The translations under genes and the position numbers were made by a program. Below, piece by piece: positions 12,677 through 23,757 of a DNA stretch of 64,000 bases; position 1 is the first letter of the stretch, and the number at the start of each line of letters is the position of its first letter. The DNA is taken from the NCBI GenBank assembly GCA_030762175.1, contig CM060831.1:79763001-79827000 (forward strand), read 5' to 3'. This DNA comes from Metallyticus violacea. Lineage: Eukaryota; Arthropoda; Insecta; Mantodea; Metallyticidae. Under the pieces are notes generated by a model, which did no database searches, was not told the DNA's origin, and saw only the letters and a program-made list of their open reading frames with translations.

Positions 12677-12966
12677 ATCCGTGTCGACCACTTGCACGTA
12701 TTAAACTATAATAGCTGAATCTTGAACGCCACTGACACAGGTTTCCTTTGTCACAACACTTAAACTACTGGCTTGTGGTACAAAGGTAGGTCTATAAGTT
12801 TCCGTCCTCGCCGGTAAGGATTATCGCCTTCACTAAATTCTTATCTGGTGTCACTACTTATCTGTTAAGTAAATAGTGGAGCTGTAACTTCCACTCCGCT
12901 ATGTTCAGTTGTTCAGACATAGCTGCATAAAGAAGGTCATGTGTAGAAGATTGTGACATGTTCAAA

Positions 12967-14266
12967 ATGGAATATCCAGCTGTTATTAAGTTCTTCACAA
13001 AAGAAGGACTTACTCTAAATGAAATTAAACAACGATTGGATGGTATATTTTTTTTTTGAATGGTATTTAACGCCCGTTTTTACTACTGAGGCACCACAGG
13101 CGGTGAACACTGATGATACATGCAATGAAATTATATATTGGGAAGGGACATTTTTTTTAAGGAAGGAAACGTTCCAGGCCTAAGTTTAGGGTACCTCCCG
13201 GCATTTGCTAGTTATGACTGAGGAAAACCTAGAAAAAACCAGGGATGAAGGTCCTGGCGGGATTCGAACCCTAGATCTCCCACTCACGAGTTCGCGCCTT
13301 TACGACCTCGGCCACCCGTGGCGGTAACGGTATATATGGGGAAGCATCCCCCTCATATTCTACCTAAAAAGAATGATCCTAACTTTTTGGAATGGGTCGA
13401 GAAAGCATTAAAGACGAAGAGCGTGAAGGTCGGCCCTTGGAGGTGCTCACTCCTGAAAACATCGCTCTTGTGAAAGAAGAAATTATGGAAGACTGGCGGC
13501 TCAAAGTTACAGTAATAGCAGGAAGGTTGGGCCTTTCTAAAACAACAGTCGTTCGAATTATTCATGAGCATTTAAACATGAATAAGATTAGTGCAAGATG
13601 GGTGCCTAGACTTCTTTCCTGAGTCCAAAAGCAGCAACGGGTCATCTGTTGTCAGGCTTTTTTGAAGCTATGCATTGGCAAAGTTTTGCAAACCATTGTT
13701 ACAGGAGATGAAACTATGAACTTCTACTATGATCTCTTGTCGAAAAGAGAATCAATGGAGTGGCGAAGCACGGCCTCGAAAAGGCCAAGGTCACTCAGTC
13801 AACCAAGAAGATCATGTCCACAATCTTTTGGGACTGTGAAGGAATACTCTTCATTGACTTCAAGGAGAGGAACAGCACAGTAAATGGGGAGCACTATGCT
13901 GGCATACTGCACAGACTTCGTGCTTCCATCAAAGAGAAAAGGCGAGGAAAGCTGAGTGGTTGTGTGCGCCTTCTTCACGACAACGCGCCTGTGCACACAG
14001 CTCTTGTTGCAAATGAAGTGGTGAAGAAATGTGACTTCAAGGAGATTGACCATCCTCGCTACTGCCCAGATCTAGCTCCCAGTGACTATTTCCTCTTCTC
14101 AAAACTCAAGAAGGACCTTCGAGGAAGGAACTTTAAGTGTGAGAAGAAGTGATGGATGCTGTTTGCGGAGAAGACTTCTGGCTATTGGAGGGGGGTGGGG
14201 ATTGAAATGTTAATTTAAAGATGTGAGAAGTGTATTGCAATATGGAGTAACTATATTGAAAAATGA
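12967..14266 (+). pseudogene. mariner transposase, D,D34D type (broken, SINE-interrupted)
   Basis: Start chosen at ATG 12967 (MEYPAVIKFFTKEGLTLNEI), which follows the 5' non-coding part shared with the 49-kb copy. A SINE splits the frame after about 27 codons. After it come YGEASPSYST, then GRESIKDEE, and the second helix-turn-helix with HEHLNMNKISARWVPRLL. The catalytic residues are all visible: VTGDETM (D1), LHDNAPVH (D2) and CPDLAPSDYFLF (D3), 34 residues between the last two. The C-terminus is ...CIAIWSNYIEK, stop at 14264. In-frame stops near 13350-13370, 13620 and 14150 and small deletions near 13750 make it non-functional. Confidence 0.92.
13049..13328 (-). mobile_element. SINE family A inserted in the mariner transposase (copy 3)
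   Basis: Near full-length reverse-orientation copy with tRNA-like head at the right (cgggattcgaaccctagatc as B box, acctcggccacccgtggcgg as A box) and a T-run (A tail) at the left. It is flanked by the direct repeat ggtatat (13042-13048 and 13329-13335), a target-site duplication expected of LINE-mobilised SINEs. Confidence 0.93.
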
Positions 14267-14337
14267 TATATAATTTTGTCTTTATCATGCCTAGAAAATG
14301 GTTGGGCTGGGAACTTGTGGACTTACCCTTGTACATC

Positions 14338-15092
14338 GTGCAAATTTTGCAGTTAATATGAAACTGTAGTGTGTATTAAACATCTAGTACCTACATTTGC
14401 AGTTAGGAAGGATATTTTCTTTGTACAAATTTCTGTAACCTATCATCATATGTAATGGTGTATAAATAAAAGATCCGAAAGAACGTAAGAACATGGGTTT
14501 GGATCGACTTGAGAGTTTTAATGAATGTTGTTAACATGGTGTTATAACATATTTCGACTCGTTTGCAAGTGAGGTTATGGTGATGTTTTTAACACGTGGT
14601 TTTGATTATTTGGTTCGTTGTAGCTACCTAGTTTATTATAATAGTTTATAGTTGAAAGTAAATGATCAGTAGCGGGTTACTTCTTTCGTTTTATATATTG
14701 ATTTAGCGAATTCACACGAGGAATTTGTGTAATAGAAAATGTTTAATACAACATGGGTTGCTTTCGATGTCTTTATTATGCCAATGCATGGCACAATACT
14801 ACATTTATACTTCTTAAAGAGCAGTAATTAAAGGAGGAGTGAATAAACTGTATGTACGATGCAAATTTTGAAGTTAATGATAAAACTAGTGTGTATTAAA
14901 CATTTGTACCAAAATTTAAGGTTAGGGAGAACATTTTTCTGCAATTTTTCCTAATATGTGACAGTGAGCGTTAGCAATGAAAGGAAAGATTCGAAAGAAC
15001 GTAAAGTGCGTTTTGAAGCGAGAGAGTTTTAATGAATGGTATGAGTAGGATATTATATTTTGCTTCCTTTGCAAGTGAGGTTAAGACAAGGC
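14338..15092. repeat. Diverged tandem duplication, ~520-bp offset
   Basis: 14338-14580 resembles 14861-15092: gcaaattttg(c/a)agttaat, then tagtgtgtattaaacat, a run ending in gaaagaacgtaa, then gagttttaatgaatg and gcaagtgaggttatg or gcaagtgaggttaag. The mariner ends at the left edge of the first copy. An 86-codon frame (15032-15292) begins in the second copy but is broken in the first, so I do not call it a gene. Confidence 0.65.
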
Positions 15093-15937
15093 AGGCCACA
15101 TGCATAACCATTGCCAAGGAAAACCAGCATATTTACTTTGAAATAGATGATGATAAATACGATGCTGTTCCATCTATGTCGATGTCTTCTAAAGTGTCCA
15201 GTAATTTGGAAGTCCGTGTATTTTATAAAGATTTGGGCGTACCTGTGGAGAAGTTTATAATACATATTGTTTTGTATTTTGTTTACACATGAGAAATATT
15301 ATTTATAAACAATTTAAGATTCTTAAAATCATCCAAATAATTTATAATGAAAATAATGTCGTCTTGTAAACGTAACACTGCGTTAAAGTTTCGTATTTAG
15401 TATTGGCGGTCGTTGGGCGACATTTTCCGTAAATATTTTCGGACTTGCTGAGTATAACATCATTTGCATCTAAAAATACAAGTTTCCAGATTTGAGATTA
15501 AAGATACGGCACTCAGTTTCTCTTTCACTCTTATGAAACTATCTTCTTTCCTCCCTTTCTCTCCTCTAAAAGTAAATTGCATTTTACCGTTAGCTTAGGG
15601 GATTTGAAGAGAGAGAAGGTGAAACAAAACGCCTGCTTGAAAGCATACATGAGTCAGGGATGATATGTTTCTATAAATATTAGATAGCTGTTTGAATCTT
15701 AGATGGGTTCTATAAATAATTGGCGAGCTTTCTAAAACGTTATTTCAGTTTGCTTTAAAACTCTTTAATTGTTAAATATTGCAAGTAATTGAATATTCTA
15801 CAAGATGTTTCTGAAATTTCCTCAGTTTTTGCAGCACTATGAAATGTCACTTCTCTAGGTTACTTTCCGGTTAACCGACCGTCGTTTCCTCCCGGTTAAG
15901 CAAATGGTGGGGCAACGGATTCTCCTCTCCAGCTGTT

Positions 15938-15944
15938 TATATAG
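15938..15944 (+). promoter_or_regulatory. TATA box of the signal-peptide gene
   Basis: tatatag lies about 28 bp upstream of an initiator-like cagt (15966-15969) and 49 bp upstream of the ATG at 15993. The surrounding sequence is GC-richer than the region. The spacing fits an RNA polymerase II core promoter. Confidence 0.6.
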
Positions 15945-15992
15945 CCGCCTGCCAAGAAGGACGGGCAGTAGTGAGCTAGTGTGCTGGCCGCG

Positions 15993-16187
15993 ATGCTGCT
16001 TGTTCTCTCCCTGCTTTGCACCGTAACCTGGACCACGACAGCCGACAATGGGAATGTGGCATTTCCCTCGACACTGTGGCATGGTGAAGTGTCGGCAAGA
16101 AAGGTGCCATCAGGGGACAGAGTGGAATTCCCAGGGTTGACGGACCTGGACGAAGAAAACACCCGACATTCCGATGAAGGCCAGGAG
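15993..16187 (+). CDS. First coding exon of a putative secreted peptide/protein gene
   Basis: From ATG 15993 there are 65 codons to a strong splice donor (ccaggag|gtaaga, GT at 16188), ending in phase 0. The N-terminus is a classic signal peptide: a leucine-rich core (MLLVLSLLCTVTW) and a plausible cleavage after TTTA, before DNGN. The mature part is hydrophilic and acidic (…DLDEENTRHSDEGQE) with one RK pair near residue 36. The start is preceded by a TATA box and initiator at proper spacing, so promoter, short leader, signal peptide and donor line up. A GTG upstream (15981) would extend the frame, but ATG is preferred. I do not recognise the family; a neuropeptide precursor or cuticular/secreted protein is possible. 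The next exon was not found. The frame reads past the donor to a stop at 16307. Confidence 0.55.
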
Positions 16188-17049
16188 GTAAGAGGAAAAC
16201 CTGTCAAATTAGCTTTAAACGCCCAAGATACTGAAAGCGCAAGAGCAGCAGATTGTAGAGTACTAATTGTTTCTGCAATATCTGAAACACTTCTTAATGA
16301 CATGTGAATATTAAACTTCCATATACTTTGGCGAAAAACTGCTGCTATGAGTGTACAGAAAACTCAATTGTTAGATATCTACCCTGCACAAAATAATGAT
16401 CTGATGGCGGTTTAATGGGCAAAGGAAAAAAAACGCGAGGTGGTGGTTAACACTTAATTTTGGAATGACGAACGTGGTATCGAGGTAGGAAACTATTATC
16501 AGGTTTAGTTTATTCCATTATTTCGGGACATTTTGCAGGTGTAAAATATTCCAAGGTCGTATAAACTGTATTCGTAAAAGGGAATTGCAGTTAATGTATT
16601 AGAAATGCTTTGTAACTGTACACAGACTTTTAAGAAAGACGGACAGGAAATTTTTTACAAAATAAATCAATCTGGAAACCGATGTAAGGGGCAATGTGTT
16701 AAATTCACTTTCGTATTTCTGTTTTCTTTTATAATCCTGGTTTCCCTTAATTGTGAAAGAAATACGATGTTATATTCTACAATCAGCCTCCATATATGCA
16801 AATAGGTGGCATAGTCAGCCGAACATACTTAAAGCCTGTGTACTAAGAAAAAGCACTACCATAGCGAATGGTAGAGAATGACTAAGAGAGTAATAGAAAG
16901 GACATTGAATGTTGTTTAAGTTTTAACGTGACTACGGTGATCAACAGACATAGCGATAAGAAGACACTACAAATACGGTCAACCTCCGAACAGACACGCT
17001 CTGCCCTGTGAAAAACCGTTAATTTAGAAAGTTCATTCTTTTTAATGAT
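16188..17049. other. Probable intron/intergenic, no recognised feature
   Basis: Follows the splice donor. AT-rich. The 66-codon frame at 16605-16805 has no recognisable relative, although it is cysteine-containing with a hydrophobic segment. Confidence 0.45.
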
Positions 17050-17740
17050 AGGGGAACATTGAGATTTCAGGATAAATCACCCGCCTCTATCCATTAATCT
17101 ACAAAGTTCAGGGAAAATTAAGATTTCTGCAGAAATCATTCCGCCTCTATCCATTAATCTTGAAGATTCAGGGAAAATTAAGATTTCTGCAGAAATCATT
17201 CCGCCTCTATCCATTAATCTTGAAGATTCAGGGAAAATTAAGATTTCTGCAGAAATCATTCCGCCTCTATCCATTAATCTTGAAGATTCAGGGAAAATTA
17301 AGATTTCTGCAGAAATCATTCCGCCTCTATCCATTAATCTTGAAGATTCAGGGAAAATTAAGATTTCTGCAGAAATCATTCCGCCTCTATCCATTAATCT
17401 TGAAGATTCAGGGAAAATTAAAATTTCTGCAGAAATCATTCCGCCTCTATCCATTAATCTTGAAGATTCAGGGAAAATTAAGATTTCTGCAGAAATCATT
17501 CCGCCTCTATCCATTAATCTTGAAGATTCAGGGAAAATTAAGATTTCAGCAGAAATCACCCCGGCTCTATCCATTAAACTATAAACTTCAGGGAAAATTA
17601 AGATTTCAGCAGAAATCACCCCGGCTCTATCCATTAAACTACAAACTTCAGGGAAAATTAAGATTTCAGCAGAAATCACCCCGGCTCTATCCATTAATCT
17701 ACTAACTTCAGGGAAAATTAAGATTTCAGTAGAAATATAA
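17050..17740. repeat. 60-bp satellite, ~11.5 copies, with palindromic core
   Basis: Exact 60-bp period. The central seven or so units are almost identical. The right-hand four are a second variant (ttcagcagaaatcaccccgg instead of ttctgcagaaatcattccgc). Each unit carries GATTTC-N4-GAAATC, which in the first variant is a perfect 16-bp palindrome (gatttctgcagaaatc). Because 60 is a multiple of three, long open frames appear on both strands (17077-17694 minus, 17160-17705 plus). I regard these as by-products. Confidence 0.96.
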
Positions 17741-18421
17741 AATTGATTTTTAAAGGAGAAAATCTATATGCCTCTTCTGTTTATTTTTATGTAAAGCGTA
17801 ATAACTAAAGTTGCCTAAACAAAATTTGCCAAAGAGCAAAGTTATAGATAAATAATTAATCAATTATATAATTTAATTTACCAAAGAGAGAGCTTTGTTT
17901 CGTGAATTGTTCTTATCATTAAAGGTCATACTCCTGGCTGAAGTGTAATAGCATTTACATTAATGTAATGAGCGTATTTAAGAGGTATCATGAAACATGT
18001 TTTTCATTTGTCCCTTGAGCAGTAAGCGGAAATCTCATATTTTCTGTTTTCTCTGTTACTTCAAAGTTCCGTGTGTCTGCAGGCAGGATGTAATATTTTC
18101 TTCTTGTTATTAGTGTACATGTCTTAGCGTAGCACTTTTTGGTAAACATTGCTGAGACATGCATTTCATTATTTAGCCATTAAATACTTTCCTTTGCTAA
18201 TGCAATGTCTCATCTGATGATATTATATCAGGATTGTTTTACCTTCAGGAATACCCTTAAGCTGGAAATATCACATGCATGTCCTACTGGTTGCGAATTT
18301 TCGTGTTGGTATGCCGCATTTGGAGAAATTACAACTTAGTTCTCAAAAATGAGCTAAATTTAGAACTTGACAGAAAGAAATTTTTACATTTACTTGCTCA
18401 TTAAGAGGATTTTAGATTATA
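17741..18421. other. AT-rich, no recognised feature
   Basis: No open frame, RNA or repeat structure that I can support. Confidence 0.5.
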
Positions 18422-18997
18422 CATAGGGTGCCAAAAATGTATACACACTTCAAGCAAAGAAAAAACTGTGTTAACATAACAAGCATATTCACACAAATAG
18501 AAAATGATGAGCACTAATCATCTTAGACTTTTACAGTTACAACAGTTGCTCAAAATCCCCACCATTGGCGTCGATACACTTCTGAGTATGTTGAACTACT
18601 GATTGAGCAACGTTTGCGAAAGTGTCCTCAGTGATTGCAGCACATGCCGTTTCAATTTCTTCCCGAAGTGCTGTCAGTGTAGCTGGTTTTCTACGGTGTA
18701 CAACATCCTTCAGAGTTCCCCATAGGTAGAAGTCCAATAGTGAATCTGTCTCGGTTGCCTTTGAACTTCAACAACATTCTCGGTTTTCCAATACCACTTC
18801 AAAATTGCTTTCCGCTATTCAAACGATAATCTTGTCTCCATGTTGTTGTAGCAACGCTATCATAACGCAATGTGAGTCACCTCTGTTTACAGAACACCAT
18901 ACTACACATTACTGTTTTTTTTTTTTCGGTCCAACTTTGAAATATATTAAATAGATATCTACGGGGAAAGTGTGTATACATTTTTTGGCTCCCTCTC
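18422..18997 (-). mobile_element. Internally deleted Tc1/mariner element (MITE-like) with transposase ends
   Basis: TA-flanked (18420-18421, 18998-18999) 576-bp element. Termini are catagggtgccaaaaatgta at the left and, reverse-complemented, gagagggagccaaaaaatgt at the right, both continuing into atacacac. On the minus strand it keeps the transposase N-terminus from ATG 18841-18839 (METRLSFE, then RKAILKWYWKTENVVEVQRQ), joined near 18738 to the C-terminus (DFYLWGTLKDVVHRRKP, to the end at 18537). The catalytic centre between them is deleted. The C-terminal DFYLWG holds the place of the last acidic catalytic residue. This derivative could still be moved in trans if a full element exists elsewhere. 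Confidence 0.9.
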
Positions 18998-19511
18998 TAT
19001 ATTATGGAGTTATAAGGGCTAGTACGGTAACTATATTTCTGAGAAATTAAATAACATTAATTAATGACAGCACAAATGAAATGAATCCTTCGGTGTCCAA
19101 CAACTAAGGTCACATAACATTCGTCTTTCCCGGATTAGAAAAGAATTTAATTTGCATTTACGCGTGATAAATCCATACCCTGGTCCCCTCATATTACTCT
19201 AACAGAAAATTTCTTATGGGTTTTTGTCAAGGATAGAATGTACATAACATTAGTGTCCAGCATTGGAGAACTGAAACGATGATTTCCACCGTAGACAAAA
19301 TATAAACCGTAATTTTTAAGTACGCATTTGATATTTACTTTAGGAACAGGAAAGGGAAAACAATTCGCCTCGTTTGTCATTAGCATCAAGAGGTTTTTGG
19401 CGCGGAAGGGCGTAAAACGGACCGAAATTTTGCACAGATTAAGAACACATTTTCAGGAATAAGACACAAGTGTAAAAGTGGCACAAACGTTTCACAGAAA
19501 GACCAGAAATT
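18998..19511. other. No recognised feature
   Basis: AT-rich spacer. The minus-strand frame at 19189-19389 is unsupported. Confidence 0.45.
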
Positions 19512-20000
19512 ATGGAAAATGAAAGTTACCAATATCATCCTGGGGCGAGAGCAACGGAAAGAAACATTCGAACTGTTATAGACCTTATCGAATGTGACAA
19601 TAATTTGGCGATTTCTGAAGTCGGTTCTGAGCTTGGTTTAAGTTGTGAATCATTTCGGATTACTTGGATTATCGAAAAGTCTCTCAGCAAGGCGAATTTT
19701 TCGAATTCTCACTGAGAACTAAAAGGCATGTGGAAAAATGTCAGAGGCTCAATGCCGGGATCAAGGGCAATGTTTCTGCATCGAATTGCAATAGCGTGCA
19801 TGAACAGAGTTAAAGCAATCGAGCATAAAGTGAAGGAAAGAGTAAACCTCTAGCTTGTCAGCAAGGAAGGTTATCTTGATAGTTTCCTGAAACTCCCAAA
19901 CATTCATTGATTTGCTTTGTGAACGTCGAACAGTCAATGCGCAGTTTCTGGTTGAAGCAAAGAGTGCTTGTCGGAGAAGGAAGACGTCAACAACCCGTTG
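19512..20000 (+). pseudogene. Possible mariner transposase remnant
   Basis: A 67-codon frame from ATG 19512 contains ERNIRTVIDLIECDNNLAIS and EVGSELGLSCESFRITW, resembling the mariner second DNA-binding helix-turn-helix (type: vrdLI..drrltireia.eLgis..sv). About 400 bp further, RRTVNAQFLVEAKSACRRRK resembles the mariner stretch ...TVNaqfY.evL.rLrerv.rkr. No catalytic motif is visible and the two parts are separated by frame breaks. It is very decayed and the call is tentative. Confidence 0.4.
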
Positions 20001-20814
20001 AAAGCATTGCAAGCATTCGTGCGAAACTGGATGAGAACCCAACTGCGTTCTTTCTTTAACAATCGGATGTCAAAGGATGTCCTAAGGAATAAGCAATTCT
20101 CAAGAATAGAAATTTGGCCCAATGGGTTTATTTAAAAATAAGGAAGGTTTAGTATTGTAGGAAATATGACTTAATATTGTGTTGAATGTATAAATTACTT
20201 TTAATGTTGTGTTTTGTTTTTGCTGATGAACCGAGGACTGGGGGGCTGAGCCAATCAAATTGGAATACATTTTTATTGCAGTCTGTGCCTTCTGGAATTG
20301 CCGTATGCATTGTTCCTAAATGTCATATTTAAAAGTGATGCTTTTTTTTTTTTTTTAACTTTTTGTTTAAAAACATCTGCATGTGATGCATGAGAAATAA
20401 ATACTTCTACTATTACTTGATAATGGGATTAAAAGTTTCTTATCTAATGTGTGTACCATTTAATTAGGGTTCAATAAATTACAAAAATAATCCTGTATAT
20501 GTTTGACTCGTACCAAGAACTTGACTGCTGTTCGAAATTCCTACGGTAAACAGAAAGAGGCCGTGGTAATGCAATATTTTGCGTGAATAATCGCAATGGA
20601 AAAGCTGTAGAATAGTTTTCATCTCACTAATGAGTGAAAGTGTCAGCTATGTTCTGTATTTTGCTTACCAGATACAAAATTATAAGTCTTGAAATCAATG
20701 AGTAGAAGAAATTGGTTAGTCGAACAGTACAATGCCTTGCGTTACGAACCGACTGGGCATATGTAGCGTGGCGGAAGACTTGAAGGAAAAATCAGCTCGC
20801 GGCATTATTTTGGC
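20001..20814. other. No recognised feature
   Basis: AT-rich with a T15 run near 20342. Nothing else that I can support. Confidence 0.45.
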
Positions 20815-21102
20815 GGTCCTGGTGGTGTAGTGGTAACCATACTTGTCTTCTAAACCCAAGATCAGGGTTCAATCCCGGCCAGGATCGATGGATTTTTTCG
20901 GGCGTAAAAATCCTAAGTATGGCTTCCTTCGGAAGGGAAGTAAAGCTGTAGGTCCCGTGTCGTACATTTACGGCACGAAAAAGAACCTCAAGCCTGAAAG
21001 AAGAGGCCTGTGAGCAAAATTTATCGGCCGTTTCACGCCCTGAATTGAATGGGACGCTGATGACCTGAGATGTTAAAGAGCGTCCTTAAATAAACCAATC
21101 AT
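20815..21102 (+). mobile_element. SINE family B, tRNA-derived (copy 2, best preserved)
   Basis: The 5' head folds like a tRNA: ggtcctgg pairs with ccaggatc as acceptor stem, with A box tggtgtagtggtaacc and B box gggttcaatcccgg. An anticodon-region tcttctaaa gives an Arg(TCT)-like or Glu-like look. The body includes cttccttcggaagggaag, gccgtttcacgccctgaat and tgggacgctgatgacc. It ends at an A-rich aaataaacc tail. This copy is the reference for the five others. Confidence 0.9.
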
Positions 21103-23757
21103 ATTTTACAGCATTATCTGTACTATGTGACTGTACTTTAAAATACTACCCCACTCACTATGACAATTTTGAAGCCCTTTGCATTTTGTCAACGAAATAT
21201 ACGAATATGTAACTTAATTTCTATGCCCTCATTTTTTTTAACAATTTTATTCTGCATGTTCCATGAAAATGCTGTAATATGACATACTTTAATTTCTCTT
21301 GAATACAGTGTATCTTATCCCATATACCCAGGAGGGAGATCACTTCTGCTGTTGCATGTAACAGAATGGATCTAGTGTCTCTGATTTCAAATATACACTT
21401 TTAACTTCCACCGAGCATATTTTTGTGAAAAAAGTTGCAAGTGTGTCGCCACCTATTATAGGATTTCTGCACTTCGTATTTCGTGCTCTCATTCACATTT
21501 TCTCGGCAACAAATTAACTTGTGCTGAAACACAGAAAGTCAGCAAAATGCAAGTTTATTCGTGTCTTGACATTTTGAGATGTGTTAAGTGCGAAAATGTT
21601 CTGCTGGTATTGAGGCAACAGTGAAGTGGTGGTAAGCCTGCAGCGGATATAGTAACTTTTTTGTTTTCCTTTTAGATTCTTGTGCTATACTTTATTTATA
21701 TTTGCACATTGTGCTACCTTATGTTCAATAATGTCAAGAAAGTGTTACAACTTCCGCTGTCAAGTCTGCTTTCTGATCGTTTGACTGAAGGTGTTAGCTG
21801 TAGGTCTCGGATAATTTGGCAGTGAAATTTGCTTTGATGGTTTCCTGTTTATGATAACACTTCTGTCAGAACTGATAATGTCAGATAATACCTCCATTCT
21901 TTCAATGCATGTAACATTATACCAAGGGTATTTTCGGCTCGTGATATGTGGTATTGCAAATTAACTTGTCTGAGATAGGTTCTCACCACGTAATACCGTG
22001 CGATCAGTTTTGTTTTCCCCCGGGGTGCTTCGCCTTTGGACGAGCGCACCGCTCGTTAGCCGATTAGCCGGTCCGCTGGGTCTAGATGATTAGCCCGAGG
22101 GAAAAACAATAAAACAAACCAACCGTATAACAATACACAAAAATTTAAGAGGCTCTTTACTTGCCAAATTATCAAATTAGATGTTGAAACTGCCTGACTT
22201 TATTCTGCACAAAATTTTGGCGTCTCTTTAGGAAAGTAATTATCACTCACTGTAGTTCATTTTCAGAAATCCGGACAATTCTGACAAATATTAGCTTTGA
22301 GTTATTGTACCGTGTGTGGATTCGTCTTGTATACGGCATTTTTTAAATTTACCCCAGAAATAATAATAGCAAATTGTTAAATTGGGGGACCGGAGAGAGG
22401 GGGACAGATTCTTACTAATAATTCAATTTTGTGGAAACACATTGTGAATTGCTCTCATGGAATTGTTCACCGTGTGAGCAGCGGCGGAGTGCTGTTGAAA
22501 AAGTTCATGATCACGCTCCCTGTCGGTTAATTCTCTGATAAAAGGAATTAGTATGATATTCCCATAAGTAACAGAATCAACTGTGTGCTCAAAAGAAACT
22601 GGTCTAATGATTCTTTCACTACTGATTTAACACAAATGAATCGTATATAAAGAAACGCTATGCCGTTGTAAACACAGGAGGCGTATTATACTTTATGTAT
22701 ACTGTCGAATTAGGAAACGAACACACATCCGGGAACAGCTACGCTACAACTGCGCGAACTATACCTTTCTTGTTTTGTGTCCTAGTAGGGAAAAGTGAAA
22801 TAATACTTATTCTCTGATGTTTAATAATGTAAAAATCGTAGTTTTGTATATTTCAATTATAACACAAATTACTATACAAATCTGCTTTATTGAACATTAT
22901 AAATAAATGGGAATAAAAGTACATTAATGTAAATGATAAACATAAGGCATTGATTAATATTTTACTCTTTATAGGTATTCTTACATACAAATGAAAGACA
23001 AAAAATAGTAGTAGTTCTGCAGCAATATGTAGATAGTAGATAATAGTAAACTCCTTTATAGGACGGTTTGATTAATGCAGCAGGTCACTTGAGAGGACCT
23101 GCGTTTTCCATTGACAGGTTTGCTTTGTTAGCAATCCACAAGACGAGAAGATTCGCCCAGTATATATGTTGTATATATCAATTTCCAGAGCTATATTAAT
23201 TTGAAATTTTAATTTTTCCAGAGTCTGTAAGAATGGTAAGAACAGTGTTTTATCATTCAGAATAACATGTCCCTAAGATAAATTAATTTCATAGAAAACC
23301 CCATTTTGCAATAAGTTCCTTAAGATACTGTTAAATGTGACAACTCTCAAAGTATTAAATTTTACAACCGTAACGATATAATTATGTTTAATGAGGTAAC
23401 TTAAAGGGTTACTGAATTGTAAAATCATAATTCTGGGTTTATAGACCTAGAACAACATAATAGTATGTATAAACTTAATAATAAAAATTGGTTCAAGCTA
23501 AGACCAATCATTTCAAAGATTCTTGTTTAATGTGAATACTTAGGCAGTGTATATCATCTTTGACTGGCTTCTTGCTTATGAACTTGTCTATTATTATCAT
23601 CCCTCTATGACTAAAGTGCAAATCATCAAACATATCTTTCTTCTGCCTTATTGCTACTTTGTCTTTCCCAGTGAACCAAGTTTTCCTGATTGTCTTTACC
23701 CTGTTAGAAACCCTAAAAAGGTATAATAAGGAAATACCTATAATTTTCTTCCGCACT
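21103..23757. other. No recognised feature; local GC-rich patch
   Basis: Mostly AT-rich. A GC-rich patch at 22013-22105 (ggggtgcttcgcctttggac, then gccgattagccgg) is unassigned. Short frames at 21849-22049 and 23508-23807 show nothing recognisable. Confidence 0.45.

Larger units (their letters stand above)
12781..14331 (+). mobile_element. mariner family 2, copy 1, with terminal inverted repeats and a nested SINE
   Basis: Flanked by TA on both sides (12779-12780 and 14332-14333). Left terminus caaaggtaggtctataag; right terminus, reverse-complemented, caagggtaagtccacaag. Without the nested SINE (13049-13328) and the duplicated 7-bp target it is about 1.26 kb, a normal mariner length. Two further partial copies are at 48.77-49.28 and 63.51-64.0 kb, both on the minus strand, with termini starting cgagg(g/a)taggtccataag. 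Confidence 0.92.

Noticed and set aside
15032..15292. 86-codon plus frame
   Set aside because: Lies in one copy of a diverged duplication, with the frame lost in the other copy. No motif.
17077..17705. Long open frames on both strands through the 60-bp repeat (205 and 181 codons)
   Set aside because: Period 60 is divisible by three, so any stop-free unit is open throughout. Both strands are open, and the unit-wise identity is at DNA level without codon bias.
20222..20260. CUGAUGAA near 20224, 4066 and 28351 as further hammerheads
   Set aside because: No stem II followed by GAAA in the right place.
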